Shown piece by piece: positions 1 to 5,888 of a stretch of DNA of 8,772 bases. The stretch lies in contig CAIJVL010000026.1 in assembly GCA_903824155.1 (NCBI GenBank), positions 1-8,772 of the forward strand, read 5' to 3'. Numbering within the stretch: the first letter of the stretch is position 1; each line of letters opens with the position of its first letter. A model generated the notes under the pieces. It was not told where the DNA came from, did not search any database, and saw only the letters and a list, made by a program, of their open reading frames with translations. This DNA is from Candidatus Adlerbacteria bacterium (GTDB taxonomy: Bacteria > Patescibacteriota > Minisyncoccia > Phycocordibacterales > SBAW01). The translations under genes and the position numbers were made by a program.

Positions 1-233
1 TATGCTACAGTGGGATCAATCGACTTTCGCAATGCAAATTCCCATTCGCTTGCAAAACAATGGCCCAGAAGGAGTTGCAGGGCCAACACCACCATTAAGG
101 TGACCATATACAAATACCATAACCCGGGTATCAGCCATCCGAAAAGCACGAACAAATATATGATGCTGTGCAGGAAAAAAAGACCATCGGCAAGTATTCG
201 CTTCGTACGATTTGTAAGAGCATCAATAGTCAC
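1..233 (-). CDS. Small multi-pass membrane protein, N-terminal part (C-terminus off the left edge)
   Basis: This minus-strand frame is open from a GTG at 233 to the window edge and gives 77 residues. It begins VTIDALTNRTKRILADG, followed by two hydrophobic helices at about residues 14-34 and 36-57. A polar motif G57-H-C59-F-A-S-E-W-E-F-A-L-R69 follows. An upstream TAG at 246-248 limits the start. GTG is chosen because a -10-like TACTAT lies exactly six bases before it, as in several other genes here. The topology (short N-terminus, two helices, a Cys followed by a W/E-F-x-L-R motif) recalls small inner-membrane proteins such as DUF2784, but I cannot assign a family. The plus-strand frame over the same bases gives an unremarkable polar peptide and was not called. 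Confidence 0.6.
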   Translation of the reverse strand, partial: MTIDALTNRTKRILADGLFFLHSIIYLFVLFGWLIPGLWYLYMVTLMVVLALQLLLGHCFASEWEFALRKSIDPTVA

Positions 234-239
234 ACAGCT

Positions 240-269
240 ATAGTACTACGTTCATATCGGTTCCGTCAT
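240..269 (-). promoter_or_regulatory. Candidate promoter for the left-edge membrane protein
   Basis: On the minus strand, ATGACG (264-269; 4 of 6 to TTGACA) is followed by an 18-base spacer and TACTAT (240-245). The -10 ends six bases before the GTG at 233, so transcription would start at or next to the start codon, giving a leaderless mRNA. No Shine-Dalgarno sequence is visible. Confidence 0.4.
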
Positions 270-328
270 GGGTTCTGACTTCCAGCTGGGGTGTCTAAAA
301 TACCCTTGTAAAATAAGGTCTTACCCGA

Positions 329-1576
329 CTAATTTTGCGTATAAATTTTATTCAAAAGAGTAAAAGTATGTAAGCCGCCAACGCTTTCGCCCGCGATGCC
401 GTTTTTCTTTTGGAATTCCTGTATGGCCGCCTGCGTGCACGCGCCGAAGGTCCCACTGTGAGGGCAGTCATTTTTGGTTTTTCCGGTAGGAGGGTAGTCG
501 CCGTCCATGAGCAAAGCTGTTTGTAGCGCGTAGATGTCTTCAGGATTCGAATTCTTTCCTGTTACCGGAATCTTCCACGCATACAGCGACGATGGATTGT
601 ATACATTAGTCGCTGAGACACTACTGTTTTTGGTAAAAAAATCTTGCAGGCCGAGGTAGGTTTGGTAGGCGAGGTCCTTCAAAGCGAGGCTGCGCACTTT
701 CGGATTTACAAACTGAGACTCATATATATAGTCGTACTCAATAAGCATACTGGCTGCATCGGCGGAGTTACCAACGCCAACTGCAATAAGCTCTGGGTCG
801 TCAATAATGCCGCCCGACTCTATCGGAAGGTTGCTTATCGGATTATACAAAGAAAGCCGCTTAAACATCGCGTCAGCAACAGCTTTGGTTGTAGGGTTGT
901 TCGCATATTGTTGTGCCGGAATATAGATGACTAATCCTGAATATCTACCGGCGACCTTGCTGGAGTGGCCAGGATAATCATTGAGGTGCAGATGAATCAT
1001 CAAATCTATACTATTTTCATTGGCCCATTTGGTGATTCCAAAGAGCCTCAGTGCGACGTTGGCGGGAGCACTGTTGTGATTTACCGGAGGAGCCGTTTGA
1101 GGACCAAGCGAAGCGAGTGTCGATGCGTTTTGCCGTGCGGTTTTTTCCCATGCGATAATTGCGTTCCAATCAGTGTTGAAGTAATCCGTAAAAGTGGGGT
1201 TCCACGATTGAGTATCTCGCGTGATAAATGCCTCATAGTTGTTGTTTGTTTGTAGATACTGCTGCAAGTCTTGGCCTATCTCCACCACCAAATTGCGCTC
1301 GTATATAGAGCCGAACTGCGCTCCTCCATAAGCCGGCTCGTGACCCGGGACTATAAGGATGCGAGCTTTTTCAGTTGAGGAACTGGTATTGTAGTCGGAA
1401 TGTAAATCCGCAACAGTTACCGTGCCGTCGCTGGATACGACTGCCGAGGCCATGTTTGCGTTGCTCACAGAAGGATGAGAACGACTGTATACCAACCCAA
1501 ATCCGCCTAAAACTAGTATTCCAAAAAGGATAAAAAAAGATCGTCCTACCCATCTGTTCTTTTTCTTTTTGCTCAT
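329..1576 (-). CDS. Membrane-anchored N-acetylmuramoyl-L-alanine amidase (Amidase_3) with C-terminal peptidoglycan-binding-like domain
   Basis: This is a 415-residue protein predicted to cut the bond between MurNAc and the stem peptide outside the membrane. Residues 1-11 are basic (MSKKKKNRWVGR) and 12-30 form one hydrophobic helix, so it is an N-terminal anchor with the rest exported. The Amidase_3 zinc and catalytic residues can be placed: H79 in VPGHEP, E93 in IYERN, H197 in MIHLHLND (H195 is the alternative) and E280 in MLIEYDYIYE. The interval between E93 and H197 is longer than I expect and holds a Trp/Asn/Gln-rich insertion at about 121-170. Residues 333-415 look like a PG_binding_1 domain (LQTALLMDGDYPP, then TQAAIQEFQKKNGI). 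The start codon overlaps the deacetylase stop by ATGA, implying translational coupling. The stop is TAG. Confidence 0.88.
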   Translation of the reverse strand: MSKKKKNRWVGRSFFILFGILVLGGFGLVYSRSHPSVSNANMASAVVSSDGTVTVADLHSDYNTSSSTEKARILIVPGHEPAYGGAQFGSIYERNLVVEIGQDLQQYLQTNNNYEAFITRDTQSWNPTFTDYFNTDWNAIIAWEKTARQNASTLASLGPQTAPPVNHNSAPANVALRLFGITKWANENSIDLMIHLHLNDYPGHSSKVAGRYSGLVIYIPAQQYANNPTTKAVADAMFKRLSLYNPISNLPIESGGIIDDPELIAVGVGNSADAASMLIEYDYIYESQFVNPKVRSLALKDLAYQTYLGLQDFFTKNSSVSATNVYNPSSLYAWKIPVTGKNSNPEDIYALQTALLMDGDYPPTGKTKNDCPHSGTFGACTQAAIQEFQKKNGIAGESVGGLHTFTLLNKIYTQN

Positions 1577-2337
1577 ATACCTTGTGATAAAGAGACGATT
1601 TTGTAACCCTTTGCTTCTATGGTGGTAAAGACATCGTCAAGGATACTCCCCGTTATGTTGTCGCCTAGATGCATTAGGTAAATAGTGCCTGGCGCGACAT
1701 TGGACAGAATACGTTCTTTTACTTGTGCTGCAGTCTCTCCTTGTGGCTCCTTCCAATCGAGGGCATCTACGGTCCAATACACCGATTGGTATCCGTCCTT
1801 TGCAGCTACCGAAAGTACCTGAGCGTTGCGTGCGCCATAGGGAGCTCTAAAATAAGGCTTGGGGGAGATGCCTGCAGTAGCCTGCAATACCTTTTCCAAC
1901 TTGGTTAATTCTTGCGTTATCTGATCATCGGTAAGCGCGGTCAAATTCGGGTGGTCATACGTATGGCTAAAGATTTCGTGGCCGGCCGCAACGATGCGTT
2001 TTACCAAATCAGGATGTGCCTCAACCATTTTACCCGTTAGAAAAAATGTTCCCTTTACGTGATGTTTTGCGAGCACTGCTAATATCTCATCCGCAGACTG
2101 GATGCCACCACCGCCATCGAAAGTAAATATCACCTCTTTCTTGCTAGTATCGCCGCGAGCAATTTCTTTAGTGTTGATTGCTGCCGAAGTCGCTTCGGCA
2201 GTCGACGGCGCGGGGATAGTTACCACCGCTTGTGGTGACCTCTGATGCGAGGGGTACGAGTGCGTTGCGATAGCATTAATTCCTATCGCACCAAGAACGA
2301 CAGCGGCGGCGAGGGCGATATAAGAAAGGCTATTCAT
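1573..2337 (-). CDS. Polysaccharide deacetylase (NodB homology domain), membrane-anchored or secreted
   Basis: This 254-residue carbohydrate esterase 4 family protein probably removes acetyl groups from peptidoglycan or another envelope glycan. Residues 5-22 are hydrophobic (signal or anchor), followed by a Pro/Ala/Thr-rich linker to about 65. NodB motifs in order are TFDGG at 72-76, SHTYDH at 124-129 (H125 and H129 as metal ligands), RAPYG at 164-168, DALDW at 191-195 and LMH at 221-223. Motif 1 is normally TFDDG; here the second Asp, a metal ligand in classical members, is Gly75, while Asp74 remains. Metal binding may therefore differ, or the substrate may. The gene ends in an ATGA overlap with the amidase, so the two are probably co-translated as a cell-wall remodelling pair. 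It lies 27 bases after the DUF347 gene. Confidence 0.87.
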   Translation of the reverse strand: MNSLSYIALAAAVVLGAIGINAIATHSYPSHQRSPQAVVTIPAPSTAEATSAAINTKEIARGDTSKKEVIFTFDGGGGIQSADEILAVLAKHHVKGTFFLTGKMVEAHPDLVKRIVAAGHEIFSHTYDHPNLTALTDDQITQELTKLEKVLQATAGISPKPYFRAPYGARNAQVLSVAAKDGYQSVYWTVDALDWKEPQGETAAQVKERILSNVAPGTIYLMHLGDNITGSILDDVFTTIEAKGYKIVSLSQGI

Positions 2338-2353
2338 TTTTCGATGTACCTGA

Positions 2354-2362
2354 ATTGTATCA
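2354..2362 (-). promoter_or_regulatory. Candidate extended -10 promoter for deacetylase-amidase
   Basis: Minus-strand TGATACAAT fits an extended -10 (TGn plus TACAAT, 5 of 6 to TATAAT). It overlaps the end of the DUF347 gene, whose TAA stop is at 2365-2367, and ends 16 bases before the deacetylase ATG. No good -35 is seen. It could add transcription to the deacetylase-amidase pair besides read-through from upstream. Confidence 0.35.
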
Positions 2363-2364
2363 GA

Positions 2365-3144
2365 TTACCATTCGATATCTTCACGACTAACCGTTAGGTA
2401 GGCTACAAAGCAGACGATAAAAACTAGTAAGACCAAGCTGACCGGTCCAGTGCCCCACGCAAGGCCGCCGCGTGCCTGCGATACGCCCATCCAGTCGGCA
2501 AACGACGCACCGAGCGGCCGCGTGAGGATATACGCAAGCCAAAAGGCCAATACCGCGTTTCTCGACTGATGCCTGTGCTCTGCGGCCAATACGCCTCGCG
2601 CAATGTAATGCGATATCGCTATCAGTGCGATAATAATCGCAAACAAGACTCCTGAAGAGAAGTAACCTAAGTGCAAAGTGGTTGCCGTCATGTCGCCAAC
2701 CGCTGTGCCTAATGCAAAGGTGGCCAGCACTGTGGCCCAGTAAAATAATTCTCGGCGAATGGTAACGATACTATGGATGGATAAGGTCTTTTCGGTCGCA
2801 TACCACAATGCAAAAATTATCACTAAGGCAAATGCAAAGAAGATGCTTGAAATCAAATAAGGAACACCTAAGACTATATGTACTACGTCTGCGGCCATGG
2901 TGCCAAAGACTGCGACCATAACAACATTGAGCCAGTAAACCCAAGGCACATAGCGGCGCGTCATAAACTGCAAAAACATTGCCACTACCAAACCTGCCGC
3001 TCCGAGCAGTACGCCAATTATTGGGTCAATATGGGTAACAAGAAAATCGGAAGTTGTCTCACCCATGCCGGTGGTTAATACCTTTAGTATCCAAAAATAG
3101 GCTGTCACTTCCGGTACTTTGGAGAGAGTGCGTCTTATATTCAT
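2365..3144 (-). CDS. Multi-pass membrane protein with four DUF347-type repeats (COG4705-like)
   Basis: The 259-residue protein has about seven to eight hydrophobic helices and begins with the family-typical KVPEVTAYFWILKVLTTGMG. Four internal copies of a G-x4-D motif mark the repeats: GETTSD (28-33), GTMAAD (81-86), GTAVGD (146-151) and GASFAD (212-217). Spacing of 53 to 66 residues fits one repeat per helix pair. This matches the family annotated as DUF347, repeat of unknown function. The four buried acidic residues suggest a channel or transporter, but that is inference and no substrate is known to me. The ATG at 3144 is preceded by TATAGT at seven bases and no Shine-Dalgarno sequence. The gene is followed closely by the deacetylase. 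Confidence 0.82.
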   Translation of the reverse strand: MNIRRTLSKVPEVTAYFWILKVLTTGMGETTSDFLVTHIDPIIGVLLGAAGLVVAMFLQFMTRRYVPWVYWLNVVMVAVFGTMAADVVHIVLGVPYLISSIFFAFALVIIFALWYATEKTLSIHSIVTIRRELFYWATVLATFALGTAVGDMTATTLHLGYFSSGVLFAIIIALIAISHYIARGVLAAEHRHQSRNAVLAFWLAYILTRPLGASFADWMGVSQARGGLAWGTGPVSLVLLVFIVCFVAYLTVSREDIEW

Positions 3145-3151
3145 TTGTCTT

Positions 3152-3157
3152 ACTATA
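3152..3157 (-). promoter_or_regulatory. -10-like TATAGT upstream of the DUF347 gene
   Basis: TATAGT (5 of 6 to TATAAT) ends seven bases before the ATG at 3144, which would give a leaderless transcript. No recognisable -35 lies 16-18 bases upstream, so the call rests on the hexamer and its position. Confidence 0.35.
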
Positions 3158-3171
3158 TATTAAAAGCCGCT

Positions 3172-3582
3172 TCACTCAGGACTAGGTGAATCGGATGGGC
3201 CGCGCTTTTGCTCCCGTCCGCGTATCTGTTGTTCTCCATAGCCGAAATGATGTGCGACCTCGTGCCAGATAGTTTCTCGGATCACGTGCCGAACATCTTT
3301 GTTTCTTTCTTTTGCGATCTCTTCTATAGGTTTTTGAAACAGCGTAATGGTGTCGGGCAGCGTTGAGCCGACGCCGTAATAGTCGCCACGCGCAGTCGCA
3401 GGGATTCCGTGATACAACCCGAGCAGCGTCTCATTGCGGCCGAGGCCCTCCTGCTTTCTTAATGCCTGCGATGGCTCGTCTTCAATCAAGAATGCAACGT
3501 TTTTTATAGTGCCGCGAAACTTCTCCGGGATCGCTTTTGGGAACTCTTCCCCGATGAGTTTTTCAAATTCTTCTCTGGTCAT
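3172..3582 (-). CDS. Zincin-like metallopeptidase (HExxH, PF06262 type)
   Basis: This is a 136-residue soluble protein without a signal peptide. The C-terminal half carries IWHEVAHHFGYGEQQI, with the zinc-binding HExxH at H107-E108-x-x-H111 and the following G114 typical of the small zincin-like family. Upstream, residues 72-90 (GSTLPDTITLFQKPIEEIA) correspond to the conserved strand and helix before the active helix. The length of about 130 residues is usual. Physiological substrates are not established for this family. The C-terminus after 120 is a polar tail rich in Arg, Ser and Pro. It lies 43 bases downstream of the anchored protein at 3626-4306, with a plausible promoter between, so it may be transcribed separately. 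The stop is TGA. Confidence 0.85.
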   Translation of the reverse strand: MTREEFEKLIGEEFPKAIPEKFRGTIKNVAFLIEDEPSQALRKQEGLGRNETLLGLYHGIPATARGDYYGVGSTLPDTITLFQKPIEEIAKERNKDVRHVIRETIWHEVAHHFGYGEQQIRGREQKRGPSDSPSPE

Positions 3583-3597
3583 GTAAGTTTTTTTCTC

Positions 3598-3625
3598 AGA
3601 TTAGGCAGCCAATCCGTTCTCTCAA
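3598..3625 (-). promoter_or_regulatory. Candidate sigma70-type promoter for the metallopeptidase
   Basis: Minus-strand TTGAGA (3620-3625), a 16-base spacer and TAATCT (3598-3603) form the best -35/-10 pair I see in the window. The -35 starts directly after the TAG of the upstream gene. The -10 ends 15 bases before the ATG at 3582, predicting a leader of about eight bases without a Shine-Dalgarno sequence. Confidence 0.45.
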
Positions 3626-4306
3626 CTACTCGTTAGCGTACGCAGCCGCTTCGGCTTGCAGGGCGGCTGCTTGGGTCGAAGTGTCAATTGACGCGCCCGT
3701 CTGTGCGACCGTCTGTGCAAGCTGAGAGGTAAAAGAGCTTCCTCCACCATCGCTGATGACCAGGAATCGCGCGGTGCTCAAAGGGATGATGGTCGTGTCA
3801 AAGCGCCGTCCGCTTGGCAGCATCACCAAACCCGATATAGTGGTTTTAGAAACATTTGCGGTTGTGGTCGCGCTTGAATTACCATTAGTAATGCCCTGCG
3901 GAAAAGCCACCATCCATTGTCCAGAGGCGCTGTCGTAGAAATATTTAGTCTGAGCAATCGGGCTTGCGTGATTGGATGGCTCGTCGGTTATGGTGTGTGT
4001 TATAGAATCCACTACAACAATTGACGTGCCTCCCATTGAACCGATCTGTAATGTCTCAACGACGACGCCTCCAGGGAAGCCAGTCTCATCCTCAGTGGTC
4101 GTTGCCGTTATCTGTAGTGCACTCGGGTACCAAAAAGAGAAGTGGTAGGTTGAATCGGTATATTCGCTCGTGCCGTAAGTGTCCGGGGGAGGGGTTTTAG
4201 TCGGCGTTCCTCGGCTAAGAAGATACGCAGCACCCACAACGGCAAGCAAACACAGGACTACTGCTGTTAGCGTTTTGATTTGAACAAATCCCCGTCCGGT
4301 TTGCAT
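3626..4306 (-). CDS. Membrane-anchored extracytoplasmic protein of unknown function
   Basis: This 226-residue protein has one hydrophobic helix at about 11-31, then a Pro/Thr-rich linker (residues 33-43). The remainder is a beta-rich exported domain. Residues 53-64 (TYHFSFWYPSAL) resemble the opening of domains, common in anchored Parcubacterial lipoprotein-like proteins, where a Tyr-x-Phe-x-x-x-Tyr-Pro strand begins a PsbP-like fold; I infer this from pattern only. Thr and Ser runs fill 140-157 and the C-terminus is an Ala-rich helix (213-223). No catalytic motif is recognised. The ATG at 4306 has no Shine-Dalgarno sequence. An open hydrophobic frame upstream overlaps its first 40 bases. The stop is TAG. 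Confidence 0.65.
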   Translation of the reverse strand: MQTGRGFVQIKTLTAVVLCLLAVVGAAYLLSRGTPTKTPPPDTYGTSEYTDSTYHFSFWYPSALQITATTTEDETGFPGGVVVETLQIGSMGGTSIVVVDSITHTITDEPSNHASPIAQTKYFYDSASGQWMVAFPQGITNGNSSATTTANVSKTTISGLVMLPSGRRFDTTIIPLSTARFLVISDGGGSSFTSQLAQTVAQTGASIDTSTQAAALQAEAAAYANE

Positions 4307-4425
4307 ATGAGTATTAGTTTTAGACAGATATTTATGACTAGCGACCCGATTAAAAACACGAGCCCAGCGATTTCAATAAACCGTTCTGAAATCCACCGAA
4401 CGGAGCTCCTCGATAAAAATAGCAA
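4267..4425 (-). CDS. Possible small single-helix membrane protein after the cupin
   Basis: Directly after the cupin's TAG (4426-4428), the same frame stays open for 52 codons to a TAA at 4267-4269. It could begin at the TTG adjoining that stop. The product would contain one convincing transmembrane stretch, FIEIAGLVFLIGSLVINICL and onward, then a short basic tail ending FKSKR. A GAGGAG sequence lies inside the frame, 13 bases before an ATT codon, which does not fix a start. It overlaps the next gene by 40 bases in another frame. I recognise no family. It may be a real small gene, or a fortuitous hydrophobic frame in a spacer of about 120 bases. Confidence 0.25.
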   Translation of the reverse strand: MLFLSRSSVRWISERFIEIAGLVFLIGSLVINICLKLILICKPDGDLFKSKR

Positions 4426-4818
4426 CTACTCGCTTGTCACACCGTCGAAGGGCTCATCGTTCGCTAGTGCATCGGCCTTTGTTTTGTGGATAAGTTTGTC
4501 CTTGTGATCGGGGGGAGCATACAGCGTGTAGAGCTTCATTGATTCCGTACCGGTATTGATGATGTTGTGGCGCGTGCCCGTGGGGACGATAATCACCGAG
4601 CCATCCGCGATGGGATGATCAACGCCGTCTAGCACGGCTTTGCCCCCACCTTTCTCTACACGGATAAACTGATCAAGCTAGTGTACTTCCTCACCAATGT
4701 CTTCTCCCGGCTTTAATGCCATAACCACGAGTTGCAGACGCATATCGGTATACAGCACCTCGCGGAAGTACTCGTTCTTAAGCGATAACTGCTCGATGTT
4801 CGCGACGTAACCTTTCAT
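4426..4818 (-). pseudogene. Cupin-domain protein interrupted by one in-frame amber codon
   Basis: From the ATG at 4818 to the TAG at 4426 a single frame would encode 130 residues of a compact cupin, but codon 47 is TAG (4678-4680). The part before it, MKGYVANIEQLSLKNEYFRE and on to KPGEDIGEEVH46, and the part after, LDQFIRVEKGGGKAVLDG through GTRHNIINT and LYAPPDHKDKLIHKTKADA, run together without frameshift or gap. They match the usual order of this small cupin family: motif 1 ends around the DQF-x-R-x-E segment and motif 2 is the GTRHN segment. Glu is common in family members at the stop position, and GAG to TAG is one base change. TAG ends three intact genes in this window, so it is a normal stop here. 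Restart at the GTG at 4635 would lose motif 1. The lesion is a nonsense mutation or a sequence error. Confidence 0.8.
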
Positions 4819-4824
4819 AACTTG

Positions 4825-4833
4825 AGCATAACA
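4825..4833 (-). promoter_or_regulatory. Candidate extended -10 for the cupin
   Basis: Minus-strand TGTTATGCT fits an extended -10 (TGn plus TATGCT, 4 of 6). It ends exactly six bases before the ATG at 4818 and overlaps the 3' end of the damaged membrane-protein gene. No -35 is evident. Confidence 0.35.
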
Positions 4834-4835
4834 CA

Positions 4836-5014
4836 CTACCGCTCCAAAACTTTGTTTGTCTGGCCGAGCGAACCGAAATTAAAAACTCCTATGCGAGCAA
4901 ACCCTGAGCAGAATTGGAAATAGGCTTGCAAGAAACCGGATGCCGATATCGTCGACGAGCGATCTCTTCCGGTCCTATATTGCAAACTCCCGCGAGATAT
5001 TCGATTTGAGCCAT
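4836..5014 (-). pseudogene. Small membrane protein of the CNIG/GVFNFG type with an out-of-frame internal deletion
   Basis: The ATG at 5014 opens MAQIEYLAGVCNIGPEEIAR and RRYR, then the frame runs through unrelated sequence to TAG at 4889-4891 (41 residues). In a different frame, beginning near 4949, the sequence reads ISASGFLQAYFQFCSGFARI, then GVFNFGSLGQTNKVLER, ending at TAG 4836-4838. I recall a family of roughly 80-90 residue membrane proteins starting L-x-G-V-C-N-I-G-x-x-E-I-x-R-R and ending with S-G-F-L-Q-A...F-C-x-G-F...G-V-F-N-F. Both ends are present in order and only the central transmembrane part is missing, so a deletion near 4943-4957 removed it and shifted the frame. The gene begins six bases after the dienelactone hydrolase stop, as an operon member would. 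No intact product is possible. Confidence 0.72.
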
Positions 5015-5020
5015 AAATGT

Positions 5021-5746
5021 TTATGCCAAGTTCTTTTTAAGGAAGGCTACTGTTTTGTCCCATGCGTCTTTGGCGGCGCGGGGATTGTACGCATGGGGAT
5101 TTGTATCGTTAAAGAATGCGTGTCCGGCATTTTGATATACGACAGCTTCAAATTTCCTGCCGTTCTTTTTCATATCCTCTTTGAGCTTCGGCAGCGATTG
5201 TATAAGGTTGGTGTCCTGGTCACCGTAAAAAGCCAGTACGGGACACTTGATATTTTGAATTTCCTCCTCGGAGGGTGCCTGTCCGTAGAATGGCACAGAT
5301 GCCTTTATTCGCTCATCATGTGCAGCAAGGTGGAAGCTGTAGCTGCCACCGAAACAGAAGCCAAGTACCGCGATTTGTCCGTCCACCTGTTCATCAGCAA
5401 GCAGATACTCGACACAGGTCTTGAGCGTCGCAATGGCGCTTTTGGCATACTCGGGCTGCATGATGGGCCCCATCGCCTCGCGCAGCTTGGTTTGCACTTC
5501 ATGGCGCTTACCGGGATCGAATAAATCCTTTTGTATTTGCGGCGTAAGCATCTCCAAGAGGCCTTGAGGTAGCAGCTCCGGCGCGAGTACGCTGTAGCCC
5601 TGTGCGGCGAATCGGTCGGCAACAGCTTTTATATGATCATTCACACCCCAGATCTCTTCGATGACGATGAGACCGGGATGCTTCTGCCCGCCGTCGGGGT
5701 AGGAGTGGTATGCGGAGGTAGTGCCTATGGTTACATTTTTATTCAT
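5021..5746 (-). CDS. Dienelactone hydrolase family protein (alpha/beta hydrolase)
   Basis: The 241-residue cytoplasmic protein has the full dienelactone hydrolase layout. Catalytic residues are the nucleophile C131 in GFCFGG, D178 in FYGDQDTN and H209 in NAGHAFFND. The conserved Glu in VIEEIWGVNDHI (E30/E31) and the APELLP strand (55-60) are also present. Classical members open the lactone ring of dienelactones in chlorocatechol breakdown; most homologues have unknown small-ester or lactone substrates, and nothing here points to an aromatic pathway. The ATG overlaps the TGA of the FMN-reductase remnant (ATGA). Its purine-rich AGAAGG lies only one base before the ATG, so initiation probably depends on coupling to that remnant. 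It appears intact although the genes on both sides are damaged. Confidence 0.9.
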   Translation of the reverse strand: MNKNVTIGTTSAYHSYPDGGQKHPGLIVIEEIWGVNDHIKAVADRFAAQGYSVLAPELLPQGLLEMLTPQIQKDLFDPGKRHEVQTKLREAMGPIMQPEYAKSAIATLKTCVEYLLADEQVDGQIAVLGFCFGGSYSFHLAAHDERIKASVPFYGQAPSEEEIQNIKCPVLAFYGDQDTNLIQSLPKLKEDMKKNGRKFEAVVYQNAGHAFFNDTNPHAYNPRAAKDAWDKTVAFLKKNLA

Positions 5747-5850
5747 GCCTTCTTTTTTAGCTCATCGAAAATATACTGAGCTGGCTTGTCGCCGAATCTA
5801 TTCTGACGCGTACTGCCAATGATTACTTGTATCTTAAGTGATTTTTCCAT
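5743..5850 (-). pseudogene. NAD(P)H-dependent FMN reductase, N-terminal remnant (35 residues)
   Basis: The ATG at 5850 opens MEKSLKIQVIIGSTRQNRFG, then DKPAQYIFDELKKKA and TGA at 5743-5745. The beta strand followed by GSTRxNRFG-x-K-P is the FMN-phosphate loop of flavodoxin-like NADPH-dependent FMN reductases, which are about 170-190 residues long. Everything after the first helix is absent: the next bases are already the dienelactone hydrolase, whose ATG overlaps the TGA. No C-terminal part of a reductase appears elsewhere in the window. This is best explained by a deletion that removed about four fifths of the gene up to the hydrolase start. The remnant may persist as a leader peptide that couples translation into the hydrolase. 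Confidence 0.78.
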
Positions 5851-5856
5851 AGGGCT

Positions 5857-5865
5857 ATCTTAGCA
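5857..5865 (-). promoter_or_regulatory. Candidate extended -10 for the reductase remnant and hydrolase operon
   Basis: Minus-strand TGCTAAGAT fits an extended -10 (TGn plus TAAGAT, 4 of 6). It ends exactly six bases before the ATG at 5850 in the short gap after the DedA gene, so the transcript would be leaderless. A good -35 is not seen. Confidence 0.4.
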
Positions 5866-5888
5866 CTTAAGGGTTTAGGTCGCTGTCT

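Noticed and set aside
10..243. Plus-strand 77-residue frame at the left edge
   Set aside because: The opposite strand encodes a coherent membrane protein over the same bases, while this frame gives a polar, low-information peptide.
4940..5524. Plus-strand open frame of 194 residues
   Set aside because: It is the complement of the dienelactone hydrolase, which has all catalytic motifs; the plus-strand product resembles nothing and has shadow-like composition.
4426..5850. Alternative genetic code to explain the interrupted genes
   Set aside because: TAA, TAG and TGA all end intact genes in the window, and two of the three lesions are deletions, which recoding would not repair.
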